From: Perkinsus chesapeaki
Taxonomy: Eukaryota; Perkinsozoa; Perkinsida; Perkinsidae
Assembly: GCA_013115145.1 (NCBI GenBank)
Contig: JAAPAO010000328.1
Coordinates: 4,626 to 38,896, forward strand
Direction: 5' to 3'
DNA length: 34,271 nt
Below the pieces are notes generated by a model, which had not been told where the DNA came from, did no database searches, and saw nothing but the letters and a program-made list of their open reading frames with translations. Positions 10,057 through 19,771 of this stretch are shown one piece after another. A program made the position numbers and the translations under genes. Each line of letters starts with the position of its first letter. Position 1 is the stretch's first letter.

Positions 10057-11535
10057 ATGCTGCCCTTTCAGTTCTCGTTCCCTGACTCTTCACTTGGTCT
10101 ACCATCTCGAATGAGTACTAGCGTTTCCACTGCTGACCCCTTCAGTGACTCGTCGGCAACTGATGATCACATGTTTCGGCGGCAAGTCCAACAGTCTTCC
10201 ACTAGCTCTTTCACCATTTCTGATGACAGCAGCGCCTCACAGGGCAAGATCACCGGTGATGATAATAAAATGATGTCATGGAAAGACATTGCTACATGCC
10301 ATCTCATTTCTCCCGGTTCACCTTTTACTGCTGCTATCGCCGTGGTAAAGGCCACGTTGGGTGCTGCTCCTTTCGCTGTTGCATATGCTATGGCCACTGG
10401 TGGTTTTGTGGCCGGTATAGTTCTACTCGTAGCTATGTCTGTTCTTAACGTCCTTTCTTTGGAGTATATCGTAAATGTTGTAGAGAAGACCGGTAAGACA
10501 TCATATGTTGATATTGTCGATCACTTGATGGGCCGTAAAGTTGGTTATATCTTCCAGTTTGCTGTTATAGCATTCAGTCTTGGTAGCTGTGCCACATACT
10601 TGGTCACAATGTTTGATATTCTATCACCGGTGTTCGGCCAACTTCTTATTGGTCAGGAAAATACCTGGTATGGCAAGATGCTAACTGAGAGAGTCTATCT
10701 TTCATTGGTCCTTGCCGTTTTTGTTCTTTACCCGATATCCCTTGTTAAGAATATTAGCTCTTTACGCTACCTTACACTCTGCGGTAGTATTGGTGTATGT
10801 TACTTGGCGGTTGTAGCAATTTATCTTCTTATATGCTATGGTCCATCAGATTCCTTTGATGTCGGCCGTGCAGCTGGTCCTGTGAATTGGATCCTTCTCC
10901 TTCAGGCTGTGAATACATTCATTTTCGCTTCATGCAACCAAGCTAACATACCCGAGATCTACGCGGAAATGCATCCTCGTAGTCTTGGCCGCATGCGTTG
11001 GGTGGCCGTGGTATCAGCGGTTATTTCTCTTGCCGCTTATATATCAATTGGTGTCATCTACTTTATCGTATTCGGCTACGATACCAAAAGTAACATCATT
11101 CTCAACCTTAGTGCTTGGATCCCAGAGGGCAACGCTGTGGTCATCGCTGGCTTCATCCTTTCTGGTGTTGCCTTCATTGTCTCTTATCCTTTGAACGTTC
11201 ATCCAATCAAGGTTACAATTTTGAACGCTGCAAAGCCTAAGAGACCCGAGCTCTGGGGCATTGTTATTGTTACTTCTGTTGTGGCAATATCCTATATTGT
11301 AGCAGTAGTACTTCCTGATGTTTCTGTTATTCTTGGTCTAGTCGGTGCAATTGCTGGTTCAATTCTCAGCTTCATTGCTCCAGGCGCCTTTGCTTTAGCA
11401 GTATCAGAGAAAAGATTCAAGTTCTTCTGCTGGGAGAACATACGCCCCTCTGCGTTGTTCTTCTTCGGTTGCTTGACGCTTGTTATGGGTACCTGTATAT
11501 CCTTCTACCAGATTATTGAGTATTATAGCAACTAG
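10057..11535 (+). CDS. AAAP-family amino acid transporter 3
   Basis: This is a third, more diverged paralogue, 492 residues from the first ATG, in a single exon. The N-terminal tail is Ser/Asp-rich. The core starts at SPGSPFTAAIAVVKATLG and carries the same landmarks as the other copies: EKTGKTSYVDIVDHLMG, SLGSCATYLVTMFDIL, CNQANIPEIYAEMHPRS and the conserved C-terminal helix pair around PDVSVILGLVGAIAGSIL. A pyrimidine-AG site (GCCCTTTCAG, ending 10071) lies just inside the frame. If the mRNA is trans-spliced there, the real start would be the ATG at 10111 (MSTSVSTADPF), giving 474 residues. There is no long identity tract with the other copies. It probably differs from copies 1 and 2 in substrate or expression, which the sequence does not show. 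Confidence 0.88.
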   Translation: MLPFQFSFPDSSLGLPSRMSTSVSTADPFSDSSATDDHMFRRQVQQSSTSSFTISDDSSASQGKITGDDNKMMSWKDIATCHLISPGSPFTAAIAVVKATLGAAPFAVAYAMATGGFVAGIVLLVAMSVLNVLSLEYIVNVVEKTGKTSYVDIVDHLMGRKVGYIFQFAVIAFSLGSCATYLVTMFDILSPVFGQLLIGQENTWYGKMLTERVYLSLVLAVFVLYPISLVKNISSLRYLTLCGSIGVCYLAVVAIYLLICYGPSDSFDVGRAAGPVNWILLLQAVNTFIFASCNQANIPEIYAEMHPRSLGRMRWVAVVSAVISLAAYISIGVIYFIVFGYDTKSNIILNLSAWIPEGNAVVIAGFILSGVAFIVSYPLNVHPIKVTILNAAKPKRPELWGIVIVTSVVAISYIVAVVLPDVSVILGLVGAIAGSILSFIAPGAFALAVSEKRFKFFCWENIRPSALFFFGCLTLVMGTCISFYQIIEYYSN

Positions 11536-12055
11536 CTTTATGAAACCTAAAGTAATCGAACGTTAGATTGAATACAACAGTTTATCGTCATAACGTCATA
11601 GTTGGTTAAAATGACTGGTTGTTATAAGTTTCATTCATGATGACAATTTTACCGGAGACCTAAATGTCGTATATGATAACTAACACTTAAGCTCATATCG
11701 CTTACTATGTTACTTAGAGTCGGAATTGTGTCATCGTATTCTGAGAATTTGCTAGTTGAGTTCACCAAGTTACCAAGGAACCAGCAACCATATAGGAAAA
11801 AACAACTGAACTGACACTAAACAAGAACAGCCTTGTCCGAAAGAGCTAGGAAAACCGCGACGCAGCTTGCTAGCTGTATCTAGCGAGACAACGCAATGAA
11901 CTCGGCCACGCTAGTGGTACACAAAACTCACTGAGCGACCGTATATTAACTCGTTCAGAATATGGAGGCAGGATTTGCAACTAACGTACCACTTTTTTAG
12001 CTTTTTCGGGGTTCGACTCCCCTCATTTACCAACATCCAGTGAATCGCAGTAGGA
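11536..12055. other. Spacer before transporter 4, with a tRNA T-arm-like palindrome
   Basis: There is no gene in these 520 bp. At 12008-12022 the sequence GGGGTTCGACTCCCC is a perfect 4-bp stem around a TTCGACT loop, that is, a tRNA T-arm with a B-box match. No matching 5' acceptor half or A-box is seen upstream, so it is not called as a tRNA. It ends 33 bp before the transporter 4 start codon. Confidence 0.45.
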
Positions 12056-13468
12056 ATGGCAGCATCATCGACGATTGATTTCGAAAGTATTAACGAGAAA
12101 GCTGCAAATAGTGATTTCGTGGTCTCGAGAACTTGCACACCATCTTCAGTGATTGGAGTTCATGAGGTCGAAGTCTACGAATTCGAGAAGCCAGCGGTAG
12201 ATGAAGCCCGAGACAGTGCACCTCGGAAATCCAGAGGGCTTCTGTCGCCTGGCTCTGCCGTAACTGCTACGATTGCTGTTATAAAGGCTACTTTGGGAGC
12301 AGCAGCTCTATCGTCTACATATGCGATGGTCAGTGGTGGGTTTATCTTTGGCATTTCCTTATTGGTTGTGATGTGTGTGCTTATGGTATTCTCCCTAGAG
12401 ATGATAGTTACATCCATGGAGATCACCGGCAAGACATCATATGCAGAACTAGTACCTCATCTGTTTGGGAATGCCATCGGTTATTGGTTTCAAGCGCCAG
12501 TTCTGGTATTCTGCATTGGTGCCGGAAGCAGCTATTTGATAACCGTAACGGACATCCTGATCTCTCTCTTTGACGCAGTTGTGGAGTCCGACACTTGGTA
12601 TGGTACTTTACTGACACGACGCATTTATCTCTCGCTTCTGGTGTTAGTTTTAATTCTCTACCCGATTTGCCTAGTAAAGAAAATGAGCTCACTGAGGTAT
12701 CTAACACTCGTGTCTATTTTCGGCATATTTTATTTGGGGTTTGTGGGTATCTTCCTTCTCGCCTCGGAGGGCGTATCTTCTGATTTCACTGATGGAACTG
12801 TTACCTTTTATGCTCCCACCGGTTGGGTCTCGTGCCTGGGAGCGGCGAATACGTTCATTTTCGCCTTTTGCAATCAGTGTAACATTCCGGATATTTATAT
12901 GGAGATGAGTGATAGAAGCCCGAAAAAGTTCCGTTTAGTGGCGGCGTGGGCCTCATCAGCATGTCTGTTTATTTACTTGTTGATATGTATCTGTTTTATG
13001 CTTGTTTTTGGCAGCGAAGTAGAGAGTAGTATTATACTGAATATGAGTAAATTCATACCAGAAGGTAACGCAGTTGTTATTATCGGTTTGATGCTCTCTG
13101 CTGTGGCTTATATCGGTACGTATCCTTTCACAGTGTATCCGGTTAGAGTTGCTGTCGTTAACACTATTAAACCGCAACGACCCGAATTGGTCGGCATTAT
13201 TACTGTCACTGTTGTTGTTATACTGACCTACGTCATTGCAGCTAGTCTGCCTGATATTTCTATTCTTCTAGGAGTTGTTGGTGCAATCTCGGGTTCGATT
13301 CTGTGCTTTCTTGCTCCTGGTGCTTTCAATATCGCAACCTCCAAAAGCAAAAGGTTATTTACTCGGGGGAACTTCTTCTATACTTGCACTTTCTTTTTTG
13401 GCTGCTTTACACTTGTAATTGGAACGTCTGTAGCAATCTATCAAGTAGTGGATTACTACTTACCTTGA
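12056..13468 (+). CDS. AAAP-family amino acid transporter 4
   Basis: This is the fourth tandem AAAP permease, 470 residues in one exon and the shortest because its hydrophilic N-terminal tail is only about 63 residues. The core begins at LLSPGSAVTATIAVIKATLG and keeps the family landmarks MEITGKTSYAELVPHLFG, IGAGSSYLITVTDIL, ILYPICLVKKMSSLRYLT, CNQCNIPDIYMEM and PDISILLGVVGAISGSIL. Its DNA is well diverged from the other three, with no near-identical tract, so it has escaped recent conversion. It ends with a TGA while copies 1 to 3 end TAG, TAA and TAG. An AG acceptor-like site (CGCAGTAG) sits 2 bp before the ATG. The frame is intact; substrate and localisation are not inferable. Confidence 0.9.
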   Translation: MAASSTIDFESINEKAANSDFVVSRTCTPSSVIGVHEVEVYEFEKPAVDEARDSAPRKSRGLLSPGSAVTATIAVIKATLGAAALSSTYAMVSGGFIFGISLLVVMCVLMVFSLEMIVTSMEITGKTSYAELVPHLFGNAIGYWFQAPVLVFCIGAGSSYLITVTDILISLFDAVVESDTWYGTLLTRRIYLSLLVLVLILYPICLVKKMSSLRYLTLVSIFGIFYLGFVGIFLLASEGVSSDFTDGTVTFYAPTGWVSCLGAANTFIFAFCNQCNIPDIYMEMSDRSPKKFRLVAAWASSACLFIYLLICICFMLVFGSEVESSIILNMSKFIPEGNAVVIIGLMLSAVAYIGTYPFTVYPVRVAVVNTIKPQRPELVGIITVTVVVILTYVIAASLPDISILLGVVGAISGSILCFLAPGAFNIATSKSKRLFTRGNFFYTCTFFFGCFTLVIGTSVAIYQVVDYYLP

Positions 13469-15860
13469 ATATAAATGTACTTCTAAATGTCGCCAGTGGG
13501 CGCCTTTTCTTTCCCCTTTTATTTGACGACTTCACCGATTGGTTAGTATCATCGGCGTCGACGCCTGATTAGTTGTTCAGCGAATGGCAGTGAGTCGATT
13601 CGTTTTGCCGTCAATTTGCCATTGACATCTCCCAACGAACGTGGCGCGGCCTTCGTTCGCGAGAATCTCGGACATAGGTCGGTCCCTTCTAATTTAGCGT
13701 CGAGTTTATTTTTTGAGAGAGTTTATTTCATGTTATGTTGTCAATGGAGAAAGGTGCCGCTAATCAATTTCGGCCGGAATAGAGGTGGCTGCATATCGCA
13801 GTGAGACCGAATTTGAATCACCCAAAGCAGACACGGCAAAGCAATTTGCACACGACAGTAAAAGGTCCGTATTCTGGTTGCACGCAACGGCATTGGTTTT
13901 AGGGACGGGGGGCTCGTTCTGCGCAACGGCGACTCAAACTTACGAAATGTCGACGTCTCAACTTCTCGCGATTACTGTAGCACATCCTGTTTTCGCCATA
14001 TGTGTTCTGGGAAGGCAAAACGATCGATGCTCCAGCTTAGAGTTCCCGGGAAAGCATGAATGCGTTCATCGATCCTCTCTAATCCTCTCCATATTCTCAG
14101 GGATGACCTGTCACTCTCAGGCATCACTTTTCACTCACGCCCACAAGTGGCCTGTTTTCACTAAATCACGGCCGCTCTGCTGGTGCAACCGTTTAGTATA
14201 CGTGCGCGACAGTCGCGAGGACACCCTTTCCATCCGCGGAGACCAGCTAGTAGCCCGTGAATGAAATGTGCTGAGTAAATAGCCGGTAGTGGCGGCTCCT
14301 TGACCTCACGTAGAACCCAATGTCGTCGTTTGAGCCTCTCGCTGTTGCTGCGAAACGCATGAGGTAAGCTTCCACCAAAGTAAGAGCGTTGTGGTTATCC
14401 TTTGGAGGAGGAGTTGGCTTGGCTTCCCGACCCGTCTGTATTCGTCCCCAGCCTGAGGGTCGAGCTGAACAATATAGCGTGCTTACGCTTGCCATTTCAG
14501 GAGAAACTCTAAGGCGAAATTCAAACAAAGGAGCTTCCTTCCTACCGAAACGTAGTACTTGCAGGCTAAAGTCACGTTTTACTCGAATCCGCGGACGGAA
14601 CTTCATGAGTTCTTCCGAGCGTCATTCATTCATGAATTGAGCTTCGAACCTTGGGAGTAATGCTTGACAGAGTCTAACGAGAAGAAAAGAACAGCAGCGT
14701 GACTCACGTATATTCAGAAGCTTTCTGCTCAGTGTTAAAGCATAATCCTACAGGGTGCCGCAAAGATGGTCCCACTCCCTAAATTTTTGTACTTAGATGC
14801 TCTCCAAGTCAGGTTTCATATTCTTCTATGTAAACGATTTTCTCTTCAACCATACATAACTCGTATCTCATTACCAATTAAAAGTAAAGACCCCGTATCG
14901 ATGATTCCGGATGGTATTTCTTCCTTCATAAGCTCCCATGCTCTACGAAATAACAAGGGGGAGCCTTCTTTGGATCACCCTGTCCCCATTGTAAGGGAAC
15001 TTGTCTACCGAGGCTTGCTAGTCGATTCACTCAAAAGCACTTACGTGCTCTCCCATGGTGTCTGGGAAGCATTGTCAGCGCACTATCTTATGTAGTAGTT
15101 GAAAGGAGGAAGGGATCAACCGGGGTCCGCATTGGACTGACCGCCTGTTTGGCACCGCCACCGCAGGGAGCATTCATCTCCGCAGCGTGAGTGACATGTT
15201 AATAAGAAACCACGTTTCCACAACGGCAGCGACTCCAAGTTCGTAAAAGCGTTCAGACGCCTTATTAAGTTTCAACTACATGATTTATGGAGCGTCTCGA
15301 GGCCGCTGCCGCTGGTAAACTCGTGAGAAAAATGTAGAGTGTTTTGCGAGTCCATTCTATGGCTACAATGGATTAGTTGCTGATCTTTGCTGTGAGCTGG
15401 CATGCTGTGCGGCTTTGCACGAGGAACGCTAACCATTGCTAACCATTGCTAACCATTGCTAACCATTGCTAACCATTGCTACAGAGATTTTGTCCCCCAG
15501 CGGCATCACACATGACACATACGGATTGTCAGTTCGTTTTAACCTGTGAACTTGTCTACCGCGTCGATAAATGCACGGATCCGTGGCGCCATTTCTACGC
15601 ATGCGTGTGCCTCGACGACGGGATCTCGTCTATCACACGGTGAGCGTCTGAATATGTCGAGTTGGTGCCTCTAAAGCCTGCGAGGCAGGCTAGATCCACG
15701 GTAGGGTTCTAGTCTTCATGCGAAGCGCCCATGAACTGCTTGTTCAACGATAGTAAATCGGGCATGGCTCACAATGAGACCTAAACATGGGCCTTTTACT
15801 TGTTTGTGATTGTATCTCACACTACTGCTTTTCAGCTTCATTCTCACGGGTACAGCTTTC
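13469..15860. other. 2.4-kb gene-poor region
   Basis: I recognise no gene. Open frames exist on both strands (for example 14247-14606 minus and 14766-15095 plus, 109 codons, start MVPLPKFLYLDAL) but none shows a domain, and the two around 14250-14640 overlap on opposite strands. An ATG at 14320 followed by MSSFEPLAVAAKRM and a GTAAGC donor could be a small first exon, but no convincing continuation was found. A 14-bp string GAACTTGTCTACCG occurs twice (near 14998 and 15548). A 7-bp hairpin AGCCTGC-GAG-GCAGGCT lies at 15675-15691. Confidence 0.4.
15428..15480. repeat. 10-bp tandem repeat, 5.3 copies
   Basis: The unit GCTAACCATT is repeated five times exactly from 15428 to 15477, followed by a further GCT. 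It lies in the gene-poor stretch about 380 bp upstream of the S41-type peptidase gene. Confidence 0.95.
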
Positions 15861-18616
15861 ATGATGCCGTTCGCGCTTCTTTTCTTTGCTGTTCATTGGC
15901 TGCACCAGGACTCCTGGTCCTGGTCCAGGAGGTAGCTGTTAAGGCTCAACCTCCAAGCTCTAAGAAGTGGGACCAAGCCTGTCGCGATGTTATGAAGCGA
16001 GATTCATATTGTATGTTCTACAAGGATGATTCCGGTGCGGTATGCCATGGCAGTGATCCTCCGATACCATGTGGTCCAGCTAATACAGCCAACCTGCCCA
16101 TCATTCCACCGCCACCTGGTTTTGATGAATGCCGTCGCCTCCATCCTTCTGAAGGCCGCACAATTTTACAAGTGCTCGATGATAACGATGAGAATAACTT
16201 TCTGTGGGGGAAAACAGATGATATAACTAAATGTCTGAACAGTCTGTCCATTACCAACTTCAATGCCCTCTTCACGCTCCACAACCTCAAGTATGGTTTG
16301 GCTGAGACCTACTCCTTTGTTGATATCGCTAATGGTTTAAACAATTCTGTTGAATCCAATACTTGTGGATTCAAGAAATATTCCCTTGATGTCGATATCA
16401 ATGGGTTCATCGATGGTAAGATCAAGGAGTACTCTGATGCGCTAGATCCGATGACCCCAGAGGAACAAAAGAGTTTCCTGATGAAGAGCATCCCAGCGGC
16501 ACATTTCCACTTGGCTCTGCAACGTGAAGTGAATCGTCTCAATGATGCTCATACTCTCTACCTCCCACCTTTAGGGAGCTTCTACTATGTCCTTCCTATT
16601 CGATTCAACTCGGGTATGATGGATGGCGCTCAGATAGTCACTCTTGATATGTTGCCGGATCTTGAGAATCGTTATAGTGAAGTTTACGGCAGGAAGGCGA
16701 CAATCCATAAGAATGGTGATATTATAGTGGCGGTGGATGGTAAACCTGTTCTCGAGTGGATGCAAGAAATGGTCTCTGACGATGGTCCTTATGTCGGTAT
16801 TTACCAAGGTTCTTTGCAGCGACTGAACAGTGTCTTCTTCGTCACAGCCGTCCTACAAAGGTCTGTGAGATTTAACCCACCACCGGAAGAACCATTAAAC
16901 ATAACCTTCGCTGATGGGTCGACTGAAACTATTAATTGGTTGGCAAGGGTGAGCGACTACACCAAGTCGGTTGGAGATGATGCTGTTAGTACACTGTTCT
17001 TTGACGCCTTGATTAACACGAACCCTCTCTTTGATAGAACGGTGAAGTTCGAGACCGAGTTCTACTCGAAGAAGGATGGTTCTTTATGGAGCCTCGCTGA
17101 CGAATCATCGACTAATGGCTTCGATCGAGAAGTGATGAACAGACTCGCAACTTCGCAGCTCGGCGTACATACTCGGGAAGAGCTGACTGCATCCACATAT
17201 ACTAGACTGGCATTGGAGGCGTCTCCGGGTGTTTCCGAAACGACAGTTAATTGGACGCAAGGCGTTGGTTTCCAATATGCCTTGCTTGATGATACTGTTG
17301 TGGTCTTCGTTCCAAACTTTGTTCCTGGCCGTACAGAAGAAGAGGAACTCTACAAAGGTTTCTCGAAAGTGCAAGACTTTGCCCGTGAGAACAACGTTAC
17401 AAGGTTATTGTTTGATGTGTCATCTAATGGTGGAGGATCGGTACTCTCTACTTGGGCACTACAGTGGTATGTTCTTGGGCCTGCGGTCGACGATATATGT
17501 TTCCAGAGTATCTTTCATATGACCGACAATTGGAAATCTTGAGTAAACTCCTTTAGTGTGAATTTTAATGATACTATTGACCAATTCTTCGAGGAGAACC
17601 CAAATCTTGTTGGGGACCCTGGTTTTATCCACGAAAGATTTCAACAACTCTATCTTCTTGTCAACTACGCTGAACGATTACTGTCTACTCCTGGAGACCC
17701 AGCGGGGGTAGAGGCTCCCGAGGTTGCTCGTTTGAAGGAGATTGAGAAGATGATATTATCGGAAAGCACAGCTTCAGACCGAGCGAAGTCCTTCCATGTA
17801 TTCCTCAAAGGCCGCTCTTTCCTCGATAAAAACTCCACCCTAGGTAGACAGCTCCTTCCTCAACATGGATGGTATCTTTTCGATGGAAGCGAGTTGGTGC
17901 AGCCCACTACGTGGCAACCTTTTGATCCACCGCTAAGCCAGTTCACTGATTACAAAGTACGCGAATGGGGCAAACCTTCCAACTACTCCGCTAGAGGTGT
18001 TTGGGAATTCTGTAATTCTCTGCTGAGCGAGACCATGTCGGAGATAGTCGAGCCAAATTATGATAAGAACTATTGGACAGACGTCGCCTTTGTCACTGAT
18101 GGCAACTGTGGTTCGGCATGCTCTGACTTTACGCAAGTACTTCAACTCACCGGCAAAGCAACTGCTTTCAACTTTGGTGCGTTGGCCGATCAACCAATGG
18201 ATGTTGCCTCCTTCGGTGGTGGATTTGTCTACGAGTATGATGATATCACTTCTTTGCTGAACATTGCCAGTCATCTTGGTTATTGGGCAACATTCGGGCA
18301 AGCTGAATGGTCGAAGGAACGAAAGAACTCTTGGCTGAACAAGCCGATACCCTTTCCTAGTAGTGCGCGAGCTCGTTACACCTGGAGCCTGGATTTCGCA
18401 CCCCGTCTTGGACAGGATGCTCTACCACGACAGTTCTACATCATACCTCCCCATAAGCATCTGAATATGTGGGCTAGGAATCTATAGGAGAGAGTTGCTA
18501 TCCACAAGGAGATTGTGGGTTATAAGAACTGGACTCATATACGAATAAATCCACAATTCCGTGACTTTGGTTATTGCCCAGCTTATGCTGATGATTCTAG
18601 TGAAGTCGACGAGTAG
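15861..18616 (+). pseudogene. Secreted S41-type peptidase with two in-frame stops
   Basis: The frame encodes a serine peptidase of the S41 (tail-specific protease, ClpP/crotonase-fold) kind, probably secreted. One start model is ATG 15861 with MMPFALLFFA as signal peptide and an intron 15891-15943 leading in phase to AQPPSSKKW; otherwise the frame is open from about 15800. A cysteine-bearing N-terminal part follows, then the S41 core with DVSSNGGGSV (near 17420) and the nucleophile region DGNCGSACSDF (near 18100). In the same frame, a TGA at 17540-17542 (after MTDNWKS) and a TAG at 18485-18487 (after MWARNL) interrupt coding sequence that continues cleanly (VNSFSVNFNDT and ERVAIHKEIVGY) to the final TAG at 18614-18616. 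There are no frameshifts. The first stop removes the catalytic serine, so this looks like a young pseudogene; stop readthrough, a sequencing error or an alternative 90-nt intron (17467-17556) are other explanations. Confidence 0.75.
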
Positions 18617-19771
18617 GCAGTCAAGCATGCCCCTTTTTTATGTGTACCAAGAGCAGTGAGCAGCTCTTTAAACTTCACACGTTGGTGTGAGTGGTCTATG
18701 GTACTCTTGGCCAAAAGTTTACCCTTGTATTAGTTCCGTAAAAGGGTGGCCTCTACTCAGGAAGTTGTGCTTATATGATTACTCGGGAAGTTTCGCTTCC
18801 ACGATTTCTCAGCTATTTATTTTCTTTGAGGGCGACATCACTCATTATCATAGCAACCTGTTTTCAGTTATCAGCTCGATCAGACTTGTGTTGGTAATAA
18901 AGCTTTGTTGGTCGATTACCGAGTGGCCCGATGTGGGATGGAGTGGAGATCCACAGAGGAACCAGAGTCTCCTTTTTAGGCTATGAAGTAGTCAGAAGTA
19001 CAGCGAGATGTGTCATCTCTATCCATCATAGTACTTCCGTTGTATGTAAGTCTATCCTATATTCGGGATCGCGACGTATAAGCTGCGCTATTCCCGTGGC
19101 GGGAACCCTGTGCGCTTCGGGACCACTCCAGAATAGGAGACTTTTTTGTGGATCGCTTATGCCTCTTGCGAGTCGCGTCACAAGAAGTCTAATAAGACCT
19201 CATCTGTTCAAGGATCTGGTGGGCACAGTGGCCGTCCCAGCTTAACAGTATGCTCTGTGCATCCCGAATGCTACCACACGACCGAACCCTCTACGTAGAA
19301 GCGGAACAACCGCGGAGTAATTTTCTTGGCTGCTGCTATACATGTGTGGTAATGTAGAGAACTGGGTGCTAGCTAGCCGGCGGACAACGCGAGGTTGATT
19401 GGATTATGTTGTGGTGTGGTTTCACGCATCCGTTAGCTTCCTGCGCGTGCGCCGTTTGGGAAGGCCCAATTGTTGTGAAAAGTTAGTCCTTTCTTTCAGC
19501 GAGCCGTGTCATATTTGAAGCCGGTGTTACCCCGGTGAGAAGCATCCGAGATGCTGCATCCTCTCGAAACGTGGAAGCCCGCTTTCCACTACGGAATCCT
19601 TTATTGACTTTACGGACTCTGAACACTCTGACCAGCAGCTGAAACGAAGGTGTATGAAACCGATGCAATTGTACTGTAAATGTGGGATATTACGGCAGAT
19701 AGGACTGAAGACATCGAATCTTGTTAGCCGAGCTGATCAGTAAACCACAAGTCTAAGCCATTATGTCGACA
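18617..19771. other. Intergenic, no gene recognised
   Basis: These 1.15 kb separate the 3' ends of the peptidase (plus) and the MORN-pseudokinase gene (minus), which converge here. Only short open frames without recognisable features are present. Confidence 0.5.

Noticed and set aside
12008-12022. tRNA gene upstream of transporter 4
   Set aside because: Only the T-arm is convincing. No 5' acceptor strand, A-box or anticodon arm could be placed within 100 bp.
14247-14640. Overlapping opposite-strand open frames near 14250-14640
   Set aside because: Neither shows a domain or a consistent splice continuation, and choosing between them is not possible from the sequence.
17467-17556. A 90-nt intron that would remove the first peptidase stop codon
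   Set aside because: It has a good GTATGT donor and stays in frame, but the removed segment (WYVLGPAVDDICF, MTDNWKS) looks like peptidase coding sequence, and it does not explain the second stop. It is kept only as an alternative.
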